This document shows, one piece after another, positions 23,036-29,323 of a stretch of 29,323 nt of DNA. The position numbers and the translations under genes are program-made. The stretch spans positions 1 through 29,323 of the forward strand of contig NZ_JBEZFP010000121.1 in assembly GCF_040649515.1 (NCBI RefSeq). Reading direction: 5' to 3'. The notes beneath the pieces were generated by a model. That model was not told where the DNA came from. It saw only the letters and a program-made list of their open reading frames with translations, and did no database searches. Numbering within the stretch: position 1 is the first letter of the stretch; the number at the start of each line of letters is the position of its first letter. The stretch is from Yinghuangia elevatio. GTDB lineage: Bacteria > Actinomycetota > Actinomycetes > Streptomycetales > Streptomycetaceae.

Positions 23036-24213
23036 GCCACACCTGCCGTTCCGTGCGATCCCGTGGCGGCCGGCGACTCGGTCGTCCCGGACACCGCCGC
23101 GTCGTGCACTTCGGTGAGCCGTCGGCGGAGCACGGCGACGTCCAGGTCCGGGGCGATGCCGAACCCCGAGGGATCCAGGCTGAGTCCGCCGATGAACCGC
23201 ACCGGGACCGCGCCGAGGACGGCGAGCCGCACGTCGTCGAGCATCTGCCCCTGGTTGTTCTCGTAGACGGCCACGACCCTCGCCCCCCGCGCGGCCTCGG
23301 CGACGGCCTCGGTCGGGAACGGTACGAGCGTGATCGGGCGGAGGTAGCCGACGCGGCGTCCCTCGGCCCGCAGTTCGCGCACCGCCTGCCGCACGTACGC
23401 GCCGGGCGTGCCGTACGCGACGACGACGACCTCGGCGTCCTCGGTGAACTCGGCCTCGAAGCGAGGCGGTTCCTCGGTCACCATGCGCTCCATCACCGTG
23501 ACGTGGCGGTGGTAGAACTCGGCGAGGTCGTAGCCCGCGTCGGCGCGTCCCGCGGCGTGCCGCTGCTTGGCGTCGCTGAGCGGGGAGATCAGCTTTGCCG
23601 CTCCGGTGCCGCCCGAACTGCCGTCCAACGCCCAGTCGCGCGGGGGGAGCGTGGGGAACTCGGGGCGGCCGATGGTGACGGACTGATGCGTGTGGGCGAG
23701 GTAGTAGTCGCCCATCACCAGCACCGGGCTCCGCCACTTCTCCGCCAAGTGAAAGGCGAGCTGGGTCAGTTCGACGGCCTCGGGGACGTCGCACGGAGCG
23801 AGGACCAGGTGGCGGTAGTCGCCGTGGCCGCCGCCGCGCGTCGCCTGGAAGTAGTCGCCCTGGGCGCGGGCCATGTTGAGGACGACGAGCGGGAGCCGGG
23901 CGTACACGATCTCGGCGAGCGACTCCTGCATGAGCGAAAGCCCCTGGCCCGTCGAGCCGGTGGCGGCCGGGGTGCCGGTGGCGGCGGCGCCCCACGCCAT
24001 GCCGACGGCCTCGAGTTCGCTCTCGGCGTTGATGCAGACGCCGCCCGCTTCGGGCAGGCGTGCGGCCATCCTCTCCAGGACCTCGGTGAACGGGGTCATG
24101 GGGTAGCCGGCGAAGAAGCGGCAGCCGGCGGCGATCATGGCCTCGGCGATGGCCGCCGAACCGGGCATGATGCGGGTGGTGTTCGGGTCGGCCGTGGCCG
24201 TGTGGGACGTCAT
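23032..24213 (-). CDS. 2-oxoacid:ferredoxin oxidoreductase, alpha subunit
   Basis: A 393-residue alpha subunit that completes the active site with beta. AGYPMTPFTEVLE (about 34-46) is the family's YPITP-type motif, followed by NAESELEAVGMAWGAAATG, GSTGQGLSLMQESLAE and LPLVVLNMARAQGDYFQATR. The C-terminal part has EDAEVVVVAYGTPG and YENNQGQML. The sub-motif YPMTPFTEV is nearer to the ketoisovalerate-type enzymes than to fused pyruvate ones, but this does not fix the substrate. The ATG overlaps the ferredoxin stop by 4 bp, and GGGAG precedes it. Confidence 0.94.
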   Translation of the reverse strand: MTSHTATADPNTTRIMPGSAAIAEAMIAAGCRFFAGYPMTPFTEVLERMAARLPEAGGVCINAESELEAVGMAWGAAATGTPAATGSTGQGLSLMQESLAEIVYARLPLVVLNMARAQGDYFQATRGGGHGDYRHLVLAPCDVPEAVELTQLAFHLAEKWRSPVLVMGDYYLAHTHQSVTIGRPEFPTLPPRDWALDGSSGGTGAAKLISPLSDAKQRHAAGRADAGYDLAEFYHRHVTVMERMVTEEPPRFEAEFTEDAEVVVVAYGTPGAYVRQAVRELRAEGRRVGYLRPITLVPFPTEAVAEAARGARVVAVYENNQGQMLDDVRLAVLGAVPVRFIGGLSLDPSGFGIAPDLDVAVLRRRLTEVHDAAVSGTTESPAATGSHGTAGVA

Positions 24214-24548
24214 GCGCCGCTCCCGTCGCCGGTTGCCTGATCCCCGCCGCCCTGCCCGTCGGCGCCCTGCCCGTCCGCGGGTCGCCCGTCGGCATCCTGC
24301 CCGCCGGCGGGCCGCCCGTCGTCCTGCGGTTCGTCGTAGCGGTAGACCTGGAACACGAAGTCGGGGCAGATGGCCGTGCACGCCTTGCAGGCGATACAGC
24401 CGGGCAGCAACTGCGGGTAGCGGTATCCCCGTTCGTTGACGATGTCGTCGGTCATGCGCAGTACGCGCGGTGGGCATGCGTCGATGCAGAGTTCGCATCC
24501 TTTGCACGCCTCGGTGTCGATGACGAGCGTGCCGAGGCTGACGGTCAC
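24210..24548 (-). CDS. 2x[4Fe-4S] ferredoxin subunit of the oxidoreductase
   Basis: The protein has 112 residues. Two full cluster motifs, CKGCELCIDACP (Cys15, 18, 21, 25) and CIACKACTAICP (Cys51, 54, 57, 61), make it the delta-type electron-transfer subunit. After residue 72 comes a 40-residue tail of DGRPAGGQDADGRPADGQ-like repeats, rich in Asp, Gly and Gln, unusual for this subunit. The GTG at 24548 overlaps the gamma stop (GTGA) and has GGAGG at 7 nt. It passes electrons from the TPP site to the cell's ferredoxin pool. Confidence 0.94.
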   Translation of the reverse strand: MTVSLGTLVIDTEACKGCELCIDACPPRVLRMTDDIVNERGYRYPQLLPGCIACKACTAICPDFVFQVYRYDEPQDDGRPAGGQDADGRPADGQGADGQGGGDQATGDGSGA

Positions 24549-25129
24549 GTCGCGACCTCCTGCGGGACGGGAGGCTTCGACCACGCGTCGAGCAGCGGCC
24601 CGGCGGCCGCGTACCCGGCACGCAGGGCGGCCTCGTTGGTGGCCAAGTGCCGGTGCCGGTAGGCCGGGAGCACGTGCGGCAGGCGCGCGATGAGGGTGTC
24701 GACCTCCGCGATGCGGGTCGCGGAGGCGTACGCCCCGAGCGCGACCATCGTGACCGCGTTGGCGCTTCCGGCCGCGGTGGCCAGTTCGGTGGCCGGGACG
24801 CCGACGACAGACCCGGGGTGCCCGGTGTCGCCGCACAGCGTGGTGTTGAGCACGAGCACGCCGTCCGGCCGCAGTTTGGCGAGCGTCGGCGCGGCGTGGG
24901 CCGGGTGCAGCACCAGCGCGGACCACGTCGAGCCGATCGTCGGCGGGGACCGCACGGGTTCGTCGCCGAGCACGAGCGTGGTGTCGGAGTTGCCGCCGCG
25001 CATCATGCCGCCGTAGGAACCGAAGAACATCGCGTGGCGCCCTTCGGCGACCGCCGCGTCGGCGAGCAGTTCGGTGGCGAGCTGGATGCCTTGGCCGCCG
25101 ATCCCGGTCCACAGGATCTCGCGTTGCAC
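24545..25129 (-). CDS. 2-oxoacid:ferredoxin oxidoreductase, gamma subunit
   Basis: A 194-residue subunit. LWTGIGGQGIQLATELLADAA (about 6-26) is the glycine-rich signature of gamma subunits, followed by GSYGGMMRGGNSDTTLVLGDEPV and VLVLNTTL. It is the first gene of the operon. The GTG at 25129 has GGGAGG at 8 nt, and the promoter region with repeated elements lies directly upstream. Its stop overlaps the ferredoxin start by 4 bp. Confidence 0.93.
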   Translation of the reverse strand: MQREILWTGIGGQGIQLATELLADAAVAEGRHAMFFGSYGGMMRGGNSDTTLVLGDEPVRSPPTIGSTWSALVLHPAHAAPTLAKLRPDGVLVLNTTLCGDTGHPGSVVGVPATELATAAGSANAVTMVALGAYASATRIAEVDTLIARLPHVLPAYRHRHLATNEAALRAGYAAAGPLLDAWSKPPVPQEVAT

Positions 25130-25160
25130 GAGCCGCGCCTCCCTTCCGGGAAGAGGGTGG

Positions 25161-25220
25161 GAACAACAGACGTACCTATGAGAACGTTGTTCTGGACAGT
25201 AGCGTGCGATGTTCCGGACA
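25161..25220. promoter_or_regulatory. Repeated operator-like elements at the operon head
   Basis: AGAACGTTGTTCT (25181-25193) is a 5-3-5 inverted repeat. GAACAAC (25161-25167) is the inverted partner of GTTGTTC (25186-25192). TGTTCTGGACA (25188-25198) recurs as TGTTCCGGACA (25210-25220) exactly 22 bp, two helical turns, away. These lie just upstream of the gamma-subunit start and on the same side as the divergent TetR gene, so TetR control of both is likely. Confidence 0.6.
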
Positions 25221-25386
25221 ACAAGAGCCGGAGGGCACGGGCGGGGCGGCGGGGCCGGACGGCGAGGGAGCCGGTGGCCCGACGATCCGACGGCGCGGCC
25301 GGCCCGGCTGGTCCGCACGGTCCGGCCGACAGGCGCCGGACAACAGAGGGCTACACAAAGGGCGACAACAAAGGGGAGTGGGGCGC

Positions 25387-26055
25387 ATGACCGAGGACCA
25401 GTCACCTCCCGCGCCCGTGGGGCTTGTGCGTGAGGCCGTGCGGCGTCCGCTGGCGGCCCGCTGGGCGGTCTACACCGAGGAGGTCCAGCGCCTGGTCGAC
25501 GCGACGTACCGGGTGGTCGAGCGCACCGGCAGCCTGGACCCGACGGTCCGCGAGATCCTGCGCGAGTCCGGCCTGTCGAACCAGGCCTTCTACCGGCACT
25601 TCCGGTCCAAGGACGAGTTGCTGGTCGCCCTGCTGGACGACGGCCGCCGGCGGATGGCCGAGTACCTGCGGCGGCGCATGGAGGCCGCCGAGGACACCCC
25701 CGGCCGGGTGCGCGGCTGGATCGAGGGGGTGCTCGCCCAGGCGGGCGACCCCGTCGCGGCCGCGCGTACCCGGCCGTTCCTGTCCCATCAGGACCGCCTC
25801 GCCGAACTGTTCCCCGCCGAACAGCGCAGCTCGGCCGAGGCGATGCTCGCTCCGCTGGAAGAGGTCCTTCGCTCGGAGTACGCGGAGCGCCGTCCGGATG
25901 AAGTGCGCGATCCGTCCGCCGACGCCCTCGCCGTCTACCGGCTGACGCTCGCGGCGCTGCACGACCACCTGCGCGCACGCACCTCGCCCACATCGGACGA
26001 GACCGCTCATCTGGTGCGCTTCGCATGCAACGGTCTGGGGATTTCGGTTGTCTGA
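25387..26055 (+). CDS. TetR-family regulator divergent from the oxidoreductase operon
   Basis: The protein has 222 residues. The helix-turn-helix VREILRESGLSNQAFYRHFRSKDELLVALLDDG (about 57-89) is typical. The remainder is an all-helical ligand-binding domain. The ATG at 25387 has GGGGAG upstream. It is transcribed away from the gamma-ferredoxin-alpha-beta-dehydrogenase operon across 257 bp of repeat-containing DNA, the classic arrangement of a TetR repressor and its target operon. The ligand is probably a pathway intermediate such as an acyl-CoA or a 2-oxoacid. That is inference. Confidence 0.92.
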   Translation: MTEDQSPPAPVGLVREAVRRPLAARWAVYTEEVQRLVDATYRVVERTGSLDPTVREILRESGLSNQAFYRHFRSKDELLVALLDDGRRRMAEYLRRRMEAAEDTPGRVRGWIEGVLAQAGDPVAAARTRPFLSHQDRLAELFPAEQRSSAEAMLAPLEEVLRSEYAERRPDEVRDPSADALAVYRLTLAALHDHLRARTSPTSDETAHLVRFACNGLGISVV

Positions 26056-26068
26056 CGACCAGTCAGAC
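26050..26068. promoter_or_regulatory. Inverted repeat over the TetR stop codon
   Basis: GTCTGACGACCAGTCAGAC has perfect 7-bp arms and a 5-nt centre and includes the TGA of the TetR gene. It could be a small terminator, but its TGAC...GTCA symmetry also resembles TetR-type operators. Confidence 0.45.
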
Positions 26069-26115
26069 TGTTGAATGAGGCCGCTCCCGCTCCCGGCCGG
26101 CGGAACGTTTTGTGA

Positions 26116-26135
26116 GGGGGTATCCGGTGTAGCGC
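26116..26135. repeat. Copy 2 of the recurring intergenic 20-mer
   Basis: The same sequence as at 1166-1185 except for one base, on the same strand. It lies directly before the BldD-like inverted repeat upstream of the cyclase gene. Confidence 0.55.
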
Positions 26136-26149
26136 GTGAGGTAGCTCAC
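26136..26149. promoter_or_regulatory. BldD-like inverted repeat upstream of the cyclase
   Basis: GTGAG-GTAG-CTCAC, containing GTGA-N6-TCAC, about 165 bp before the cyclase ATG. It fits the older BldD consensus (AGTGA...TCACC) but not well the later 15-bp one. In Streptomyces, cdgB-type cyclase genes are known BldD targets, which makes the site plausible. Confidence 0.4.
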
Positions 26150-26312
26150 AGAACGGGCACTATTGATGACAGTACGTCGCCGTTTCTGAGCCCGCTGTGA
26201 TTCAGTTTCCCTGGCAATCGGACGATATCTGTTCAGAAGACGCTCGCGATTGAGAGCAACCGACGAACGAGAACCACCCCAGAAGCACTGTCGCCGACGC
26301 TCGGGGAGACCG

Positions 26313-28106
26313 ATGACCGCCGAGACGGAAACACACGTCCGGTTGGCGACCCTGCGCCTCCTCTACCGGGTCGTCGCGGACCTCAATGCCACCCGCGACC
26401 TGCGCGACACACTGCAGGCCGTGGCGGACGGCGTCGTCTCCGGACTCGGCTTCGGCGCCGCGGCGGTCAACGTCGTACGGCCGGATGGCGACCTGGAGGT
26501 CGCCGCGGTCGCCGGCAGCGAGGAACTCGCCGCGGCCATGGCCGGCCAGATCGGGCCGCGCTCCGACTGGGAGCGCCTCCTCGCCGTCGCCGAACGTTGG
26601 GGCCCTCTCCGGTTTCTGAGCCATCGTCAGGGCCCCGCGGATCCCGGCCGGGTACCCAGTTGGGTGCCGGACATCCCGGTGAGCGACCACCCGGATGCCT
26701 GGCACCCGTACGACGCACTCCTCGCGCCGCTCACCACCCCCGAAGGCGAACTCGTCGGCATCCTCTCGGTGGACCTCCCCGTCGACGGACGCAGGCCCGG
26801 CCCCTGGCGCTGCGAAGTCCTCGGCATGTTCGCGGCGCAGGCCGCGATCGCCGTCGACAACGCCCGCCTGCGCAGCGAGATGGTCCGCGCGGTCGCCCGG
26901 CTGGAGGACGAGCAGCACGCGTTGCGCGCCAGCGAGGAGAGCTTTCGGCACGCCTTCGAGTACGCGCCCAGCGGCATGGTCATGACCGGCGTACGCGGGA
27001 CCGACCGCGGCCGCCTCCTGCGCGCCAACGACGCGCTCTGCCGCATGCTCGGTTATCCCGCACCCGTCCTGCGCCGCCTCGGCCTCGCCGCGGTCGTACA
27101 CCAGGACGACCGGGACCTGCTGGCCGGACACCTCGGCGGCAACACCCCGGTGGAGGGCTGCACGGAACTGCGGCTTGCCCGCAGCGACGGGACGTACCGC
27201 TGGGTCTCGCTGCGCACCTCGCACGTCGGGGACGGCGACGGAAACCCCCGGTTTCTGCTCACCCACGTCGAGGACGTCGAGGACCGCAGGCTGCGCGAGC
27301 AGGCGCTCGTGCACCAGGCCAGCCATGATCCGCTGACCGGGCTGCCCAACGGCCGCGAGCTCCGGGCCCGCCTGGACGCGACGTTCACCCGCATGCCGCG
27401 CCTGACCGAGTTCCCGGCCGGGGTGCCGCATCCCGCCGCGGGCCTGGCCGGGGTCGGCGCCGGGCAGGGGCTGCCGCACGGCGCCGGACACGCCGTGCAC
27501 GCCGGCGGCGCGCAGGGCGGCGGCCACGGCACCGCGCACACCTCGGCACACAACTCCGGCCCAAGCCCCGGCCATGGCGCCGGTCATGGTGCCGGTCACA
27601 ACACCGCGCACAACGGCGGCCACGGCACCGGCCACGCGGCCGCCGCGGTCAACGGCGTGCCCGCCGTGAACGGCGTCGGGGTCGCCGGGATGCCCGGCGC
27701 GGACGGCAAGGGCCTGGCCCTGCTCTTCTGCGACCTGGACGGGTTCAAGCGCATCAACGACGAGTTCGGGCACCACATCGGCGACGTCGTCCTGGTCGAG
27801 GTCGCGCGCCGGCTCACCGCCGCGGTCCGCGAGGGCGACACCGTGGCCCGGCTCGGCGGCGACGAGTTCGTGGTGCTGGCCGACGGGATCGGGCGTGACG
27901 AAGCCCACGATCTGGCGGTACGCCTGCGCCGCGCGCTCTCCGTGCCGATCCGGGCCGAGGGCGAGACGGTCCCGCTGGACGGCGCCAGCTTCGGCATCGC
28001 CTGGGCGGATTCCGCGGAAAAGCCCGAAGACCTGCTGCGTATCGCCGACGAGCGCATGTACCGGCAGAAGCGGGGCCGCGAGCGGGCGCACCGGCGGGCG
28101 GGCTGA
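26313..28106 (+). CDS. cdgB: GAF-PAS-GGDEF diguanylate cyclase, CdgB-like
   Basis: A 597-residue enzyme making c-di-GMP from two GTP. A GAF domain (about 10-190, from VRLATLRLLYRVV) is followed by PAS/PAC (about 205-330) and GGDEF from residue 338. The signature RLGGDEF has GGDEF at 515-519. The inhibitory I-site Arg506-Glu-Gly-Asp509 stands exactly five residues before it, so product feedback should work. The domain order and the opening segment match Streptomyces CdgB, a BldD-controlled developmental cyclase. Oddly, about 100 extra residues separate HDPLTGLPNGREL from LALLFCDLDGFKRIND. Their core holds 12 His among Gly, Ala and Asn. The ATG at 26313 has GGGGAG. An upstream TTG at 26250 is less likely. 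Confidence 0.9.
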   Translation: MTAETETHVRLATLRLLYRVVADLNATRDLRDTLQAVADGVVSGLGFGAAAVNVVRPDGDLEVAAVAGSEELAAAMAGQIGPRSDWERLLAVAERWGPLRFLSHRQGPADPGRVPSWVPDIPVSDHPDAWHPYDALLAPLTTPEGELVGILSVDLPVDGRRPGPWRCEVLGMFAAQAAIAVDNARLRSEMVRAVARLEDEQHALRASEESFRHAFEYAPSGMVMTGVRGTDRGRLLRANDALCRMLGYPAPVLRRLGLAAVVHQDDRDLLAGHLGGNTPVEGCTELRLARSDGTYRWVSLRTSHVGDGDGNPRFLLTHVEDVEDRRLREQALVHQASHDPLTGLPNGRELRARLDATFTRMPRLTEFPAGVPHPAAGLAGVGAGQGLPHGAGHAVHAGGAQGGGHGTAHTSAHNSGPSPGHGAGHGAGHNTAHNGGHGTGHAAAAVNGVPAVNGVGVAGMPGADGKGLALLFCDLDGFKRINDEFGHHIGDVVLVEVARRLTAAVREGDTVARLGGDEFVVLADGIGRDEAHDLAVRLRRALSVPIRAEGETVPLDGASFGIAWADSAEKPEDLLRIADERMYRQKRGRERAHRRAG

Positions 28107-28114
28107 ACGTTCCG

Positions 28115-28140
28115 CCGACCGGCCCCGTCCTACCGGTCGG
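28115..28140 (+). terminator. Hairpin after the cyclase gene
   Basis: CCGACCGG (28115-28122) pairs with CCGGTCGG (28133-28140) around a 10-nt loop, 9 bp past the cyclase stop. Only a short TT follows. Confidence 0.55.
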
Positions 28141-28330
28141 TTGCGTCCGTACGGCCGAATCCGCGGGCGGAGGTTTGTCGTCCGCGCGATGGACTGTGGC
28201 CATCCTGGCGTCCGTCGCCCGTTAGTGTGATGCACCAGCCTGTCGACTCGAATTGAATCGATGTGCCCGCCGCCAGCCGCCGACCGGCCGCGCGGCGCAC
28301 ACTGACTGACGCACAGGAAGGGCGAACCCG

Positions 28331-29266
28331 ATGACGGTGGGTAACGAGGGAGAGCCGGACGACCCGTACGGCTACCTCTACCGCCCCGGCCCGGGTGACG
28401 CGCAGGGCGGCCAGGAAGCGCCCGCGGGGTTCGGCTCGTCACCGTACGTCCAGGTCGGGCAGACGCGGTACGGGCAGCCGCAGCCGTACCAGCAGCCCTA
28501 TGCCCCCGACCCCCAGGCGACCCAGCCCGTTCCGGGCATGTCCGCGCAGCCCGCGCCGGGCGGACCACCGCCGGGCCAGGTCCCGTCCCCGCGCCGCGAC
28601 GGCGGCCACGGCGGCGGATCACGCGGCACCTCACGCGGCGGCCGCGGACCGGTGATCGGCGCGATTGTCGCCATCGTCGTCGTGGTGGCGGTGATCGTGG
28701 CCGTCGTCGCCATGAACGGCGACGACAAGGACAAGAAGAACGACGCCGCGACCACGCCGTCGCCGTCGACAACCCCGTCGTCTCAGTCCAGCGCCCCGCA
28801 GTCGTCGGCGGCCCCGTCGTCGTCCGGGCCGGAGAAGATCGGTGCGGTCGAGGCCGAGGACGCGACGCTCGCCGGTGGGGCCGCCAAGGCCAACGACGGC
28901 AAGGGCTACACCGGCAACGGATTCGTGGCCAACCTGGTGAACGGTTCGTCGATCAGTTGGACCGCCGAGGTCCCCAAGGACGGCCAGTACTACCTGCGGA
29001 TCATCTACAGCAACGCGGAGAGCGGCAAGGGGGCGGACGGGCAACGGCAGTTCAAGCCGCTGGCCGTCTCGGTGAACGGCAAGGCCTCGTCGACGCCGAT
29101 AAAGCTCTACGGGCTCGGCTCGGACTCCTACGGCTACACGTGGGGGATCGTCAATCTGAAGCAGGGCTCCAACAGCCTTGCCCTGTCGTGCGCCGAGGCC
29201 GCGGGTTGTCCGGTGAAGGTGGACAACGTGTCTCTGTCGACCACGCAGCCGACGAACACCGACTGA
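28331..29266 (+). CDS. Membrane-anchored protein with carbohydrate-binding-like domain
   Basis: The protein has 311 residues. A cytoplasmic N-terminal part rich in Pro, Gln, Gly and Tyr (about 1-105) is followed by one membrane helix (about 107-128: VIGAIVAIVVVVAVIVAVVA), then a Ser/Thr/Pro linker (about 138-165). The C-terminal domain (about 170-305) begins VEAEDATLAGG and ends VKVDNVSLS, the usual edges of CBM6/CBM35-type beta-sandwich domains. The type II topology puts that domain outside the cell, where it may bind cell-wall or other polysaccharide. No catalytic domain is present. The ATG at 28331 has GGAAGGG. It follows the cyclase gene after a likely terminator, so it is probably transcribed separately. 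Confidence 0.85.
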   Translation: MTVGNEGEPDDPYGYLYRPGPGDAQGGQEAPAGFGSSPYVQVGQTRYGQPQPYQQPYAPDPQATQPVPGMSAQPAPGGPPPGQVPSPRRDGGHGGGSRGTSRGGRGPVIGAIVAIVVVVAVIVAVVAMNGDDKDKKNDAATTPSPSTTPSSQSSAPQSSAAPSSSGPEKIGAVEAEDATLAGGAAKANDGKGYTGNGFVANLVNGSSISWTAEVPKDGQYYLRIIYSNAESGKGADGQRQFKPLAVSVNGKASSTPIKLYGLGSDSYGYTWGIVNLKQGSNSLALSCAEAAGCPVKVDNVSLSTTQPTNTD

Positions 29267-29323
29267 TCCCGGCGCGGTTGCTACGCCGTCCCGTCGGCGC
29301 GTGACACCGACACCTGGCCTTCC

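Noticed and set aside
12190..25129. Antibiotic biosynthetic gene cluster
   Set aside because: The oxidoreductases, ligase and exporter are suggestive, but there is no synthase, carrier protein or other scaffold-building enzyme.

Overview
The window is high-GC actinobacterial chromosome, most like Streptomyces or a close relative in the Streptomycetales. Third codon positions are strongly G/C and GTG starts are common. Several gene types are typical of that group: a GAF-PAS-GGDEF cyclase resembling CdgB, a DUF574-type SAM methyltransferase, a TPR-type regulator, a ROK regulator and DUF4180. It reads as ordinary chromosome with a few scars. There is no integrase, prophage, CRISPR array or intact insertion sequence.

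Left part (1-9800). A histidine-rich protein is read leftwards from a promoter whose spacer is a perfect G-tract palindrome, as in copper-sensing CsoR regulation. Next come a type-B carboxylesterase and a divergent ROK regulator, the eroded end of an unidentified gene, a GNAT acetyltransferase and a TPR regulator. A well-initiated 29-codon ORF leads directly into a protein that looks like an aminoglycoside-phosphotransferase-fold kinase without its catalytic aspartates. A DUF4180 protein, a small HTH-like protein and a small membrane protein follow.

Middle (9780-18600). A DUF574-type methyltransferase is broken by one missing base. A gene-poor stretch holds a decayed IS5-type transposase end beside tRNA-Thr(TGT). 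Beyond it lie a GlsB/YeaQ membrane protein, a TesB-like thioesterase, a GMC oxidoreductase with a flavin reductase, an MFS exporter translationally coupled to a TetR regulator, and a HutD-like cupin.

Right part (18975-26055). All genes from 25129 down to 18975 run leftwards: the gamma subunit, 2x[4Fe-4S] ferredoxin, alpha and beta subunits of a 2-oxoacid:ferredoxin oxidoreductase, a D-2-hydroxyacid dehydrogenase, a cupin and an AMP-forming acyl-CoA ligase. The first five overlap by 4 bp at each junction, so they are one translationally coupled operon. A divergent TetR gene with repeated candidate operators sits at its head. The inferred route is 2-hydroxyacid to 2-oxoacid to acyl-CoA, with electrons passing to ferredoxin. 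The substrate is unknown. The ligase lacks the usual catalytic lysine.

Right end (26056-29323). A CdgB-like diguanylate cyclase has an intact GGDEF motif and an intact inhibitory site, but about 100 extra residues, rich in His and Gly, inside the GGDEF domain. A BldD-like inverted repeat lies upstream of it. Next to it is a membrane-anchored protein with an extracellular carbohydrate-binding-like domain. Short tandem repeats and low-complexity tails recur in several places, both between genes and inside them.
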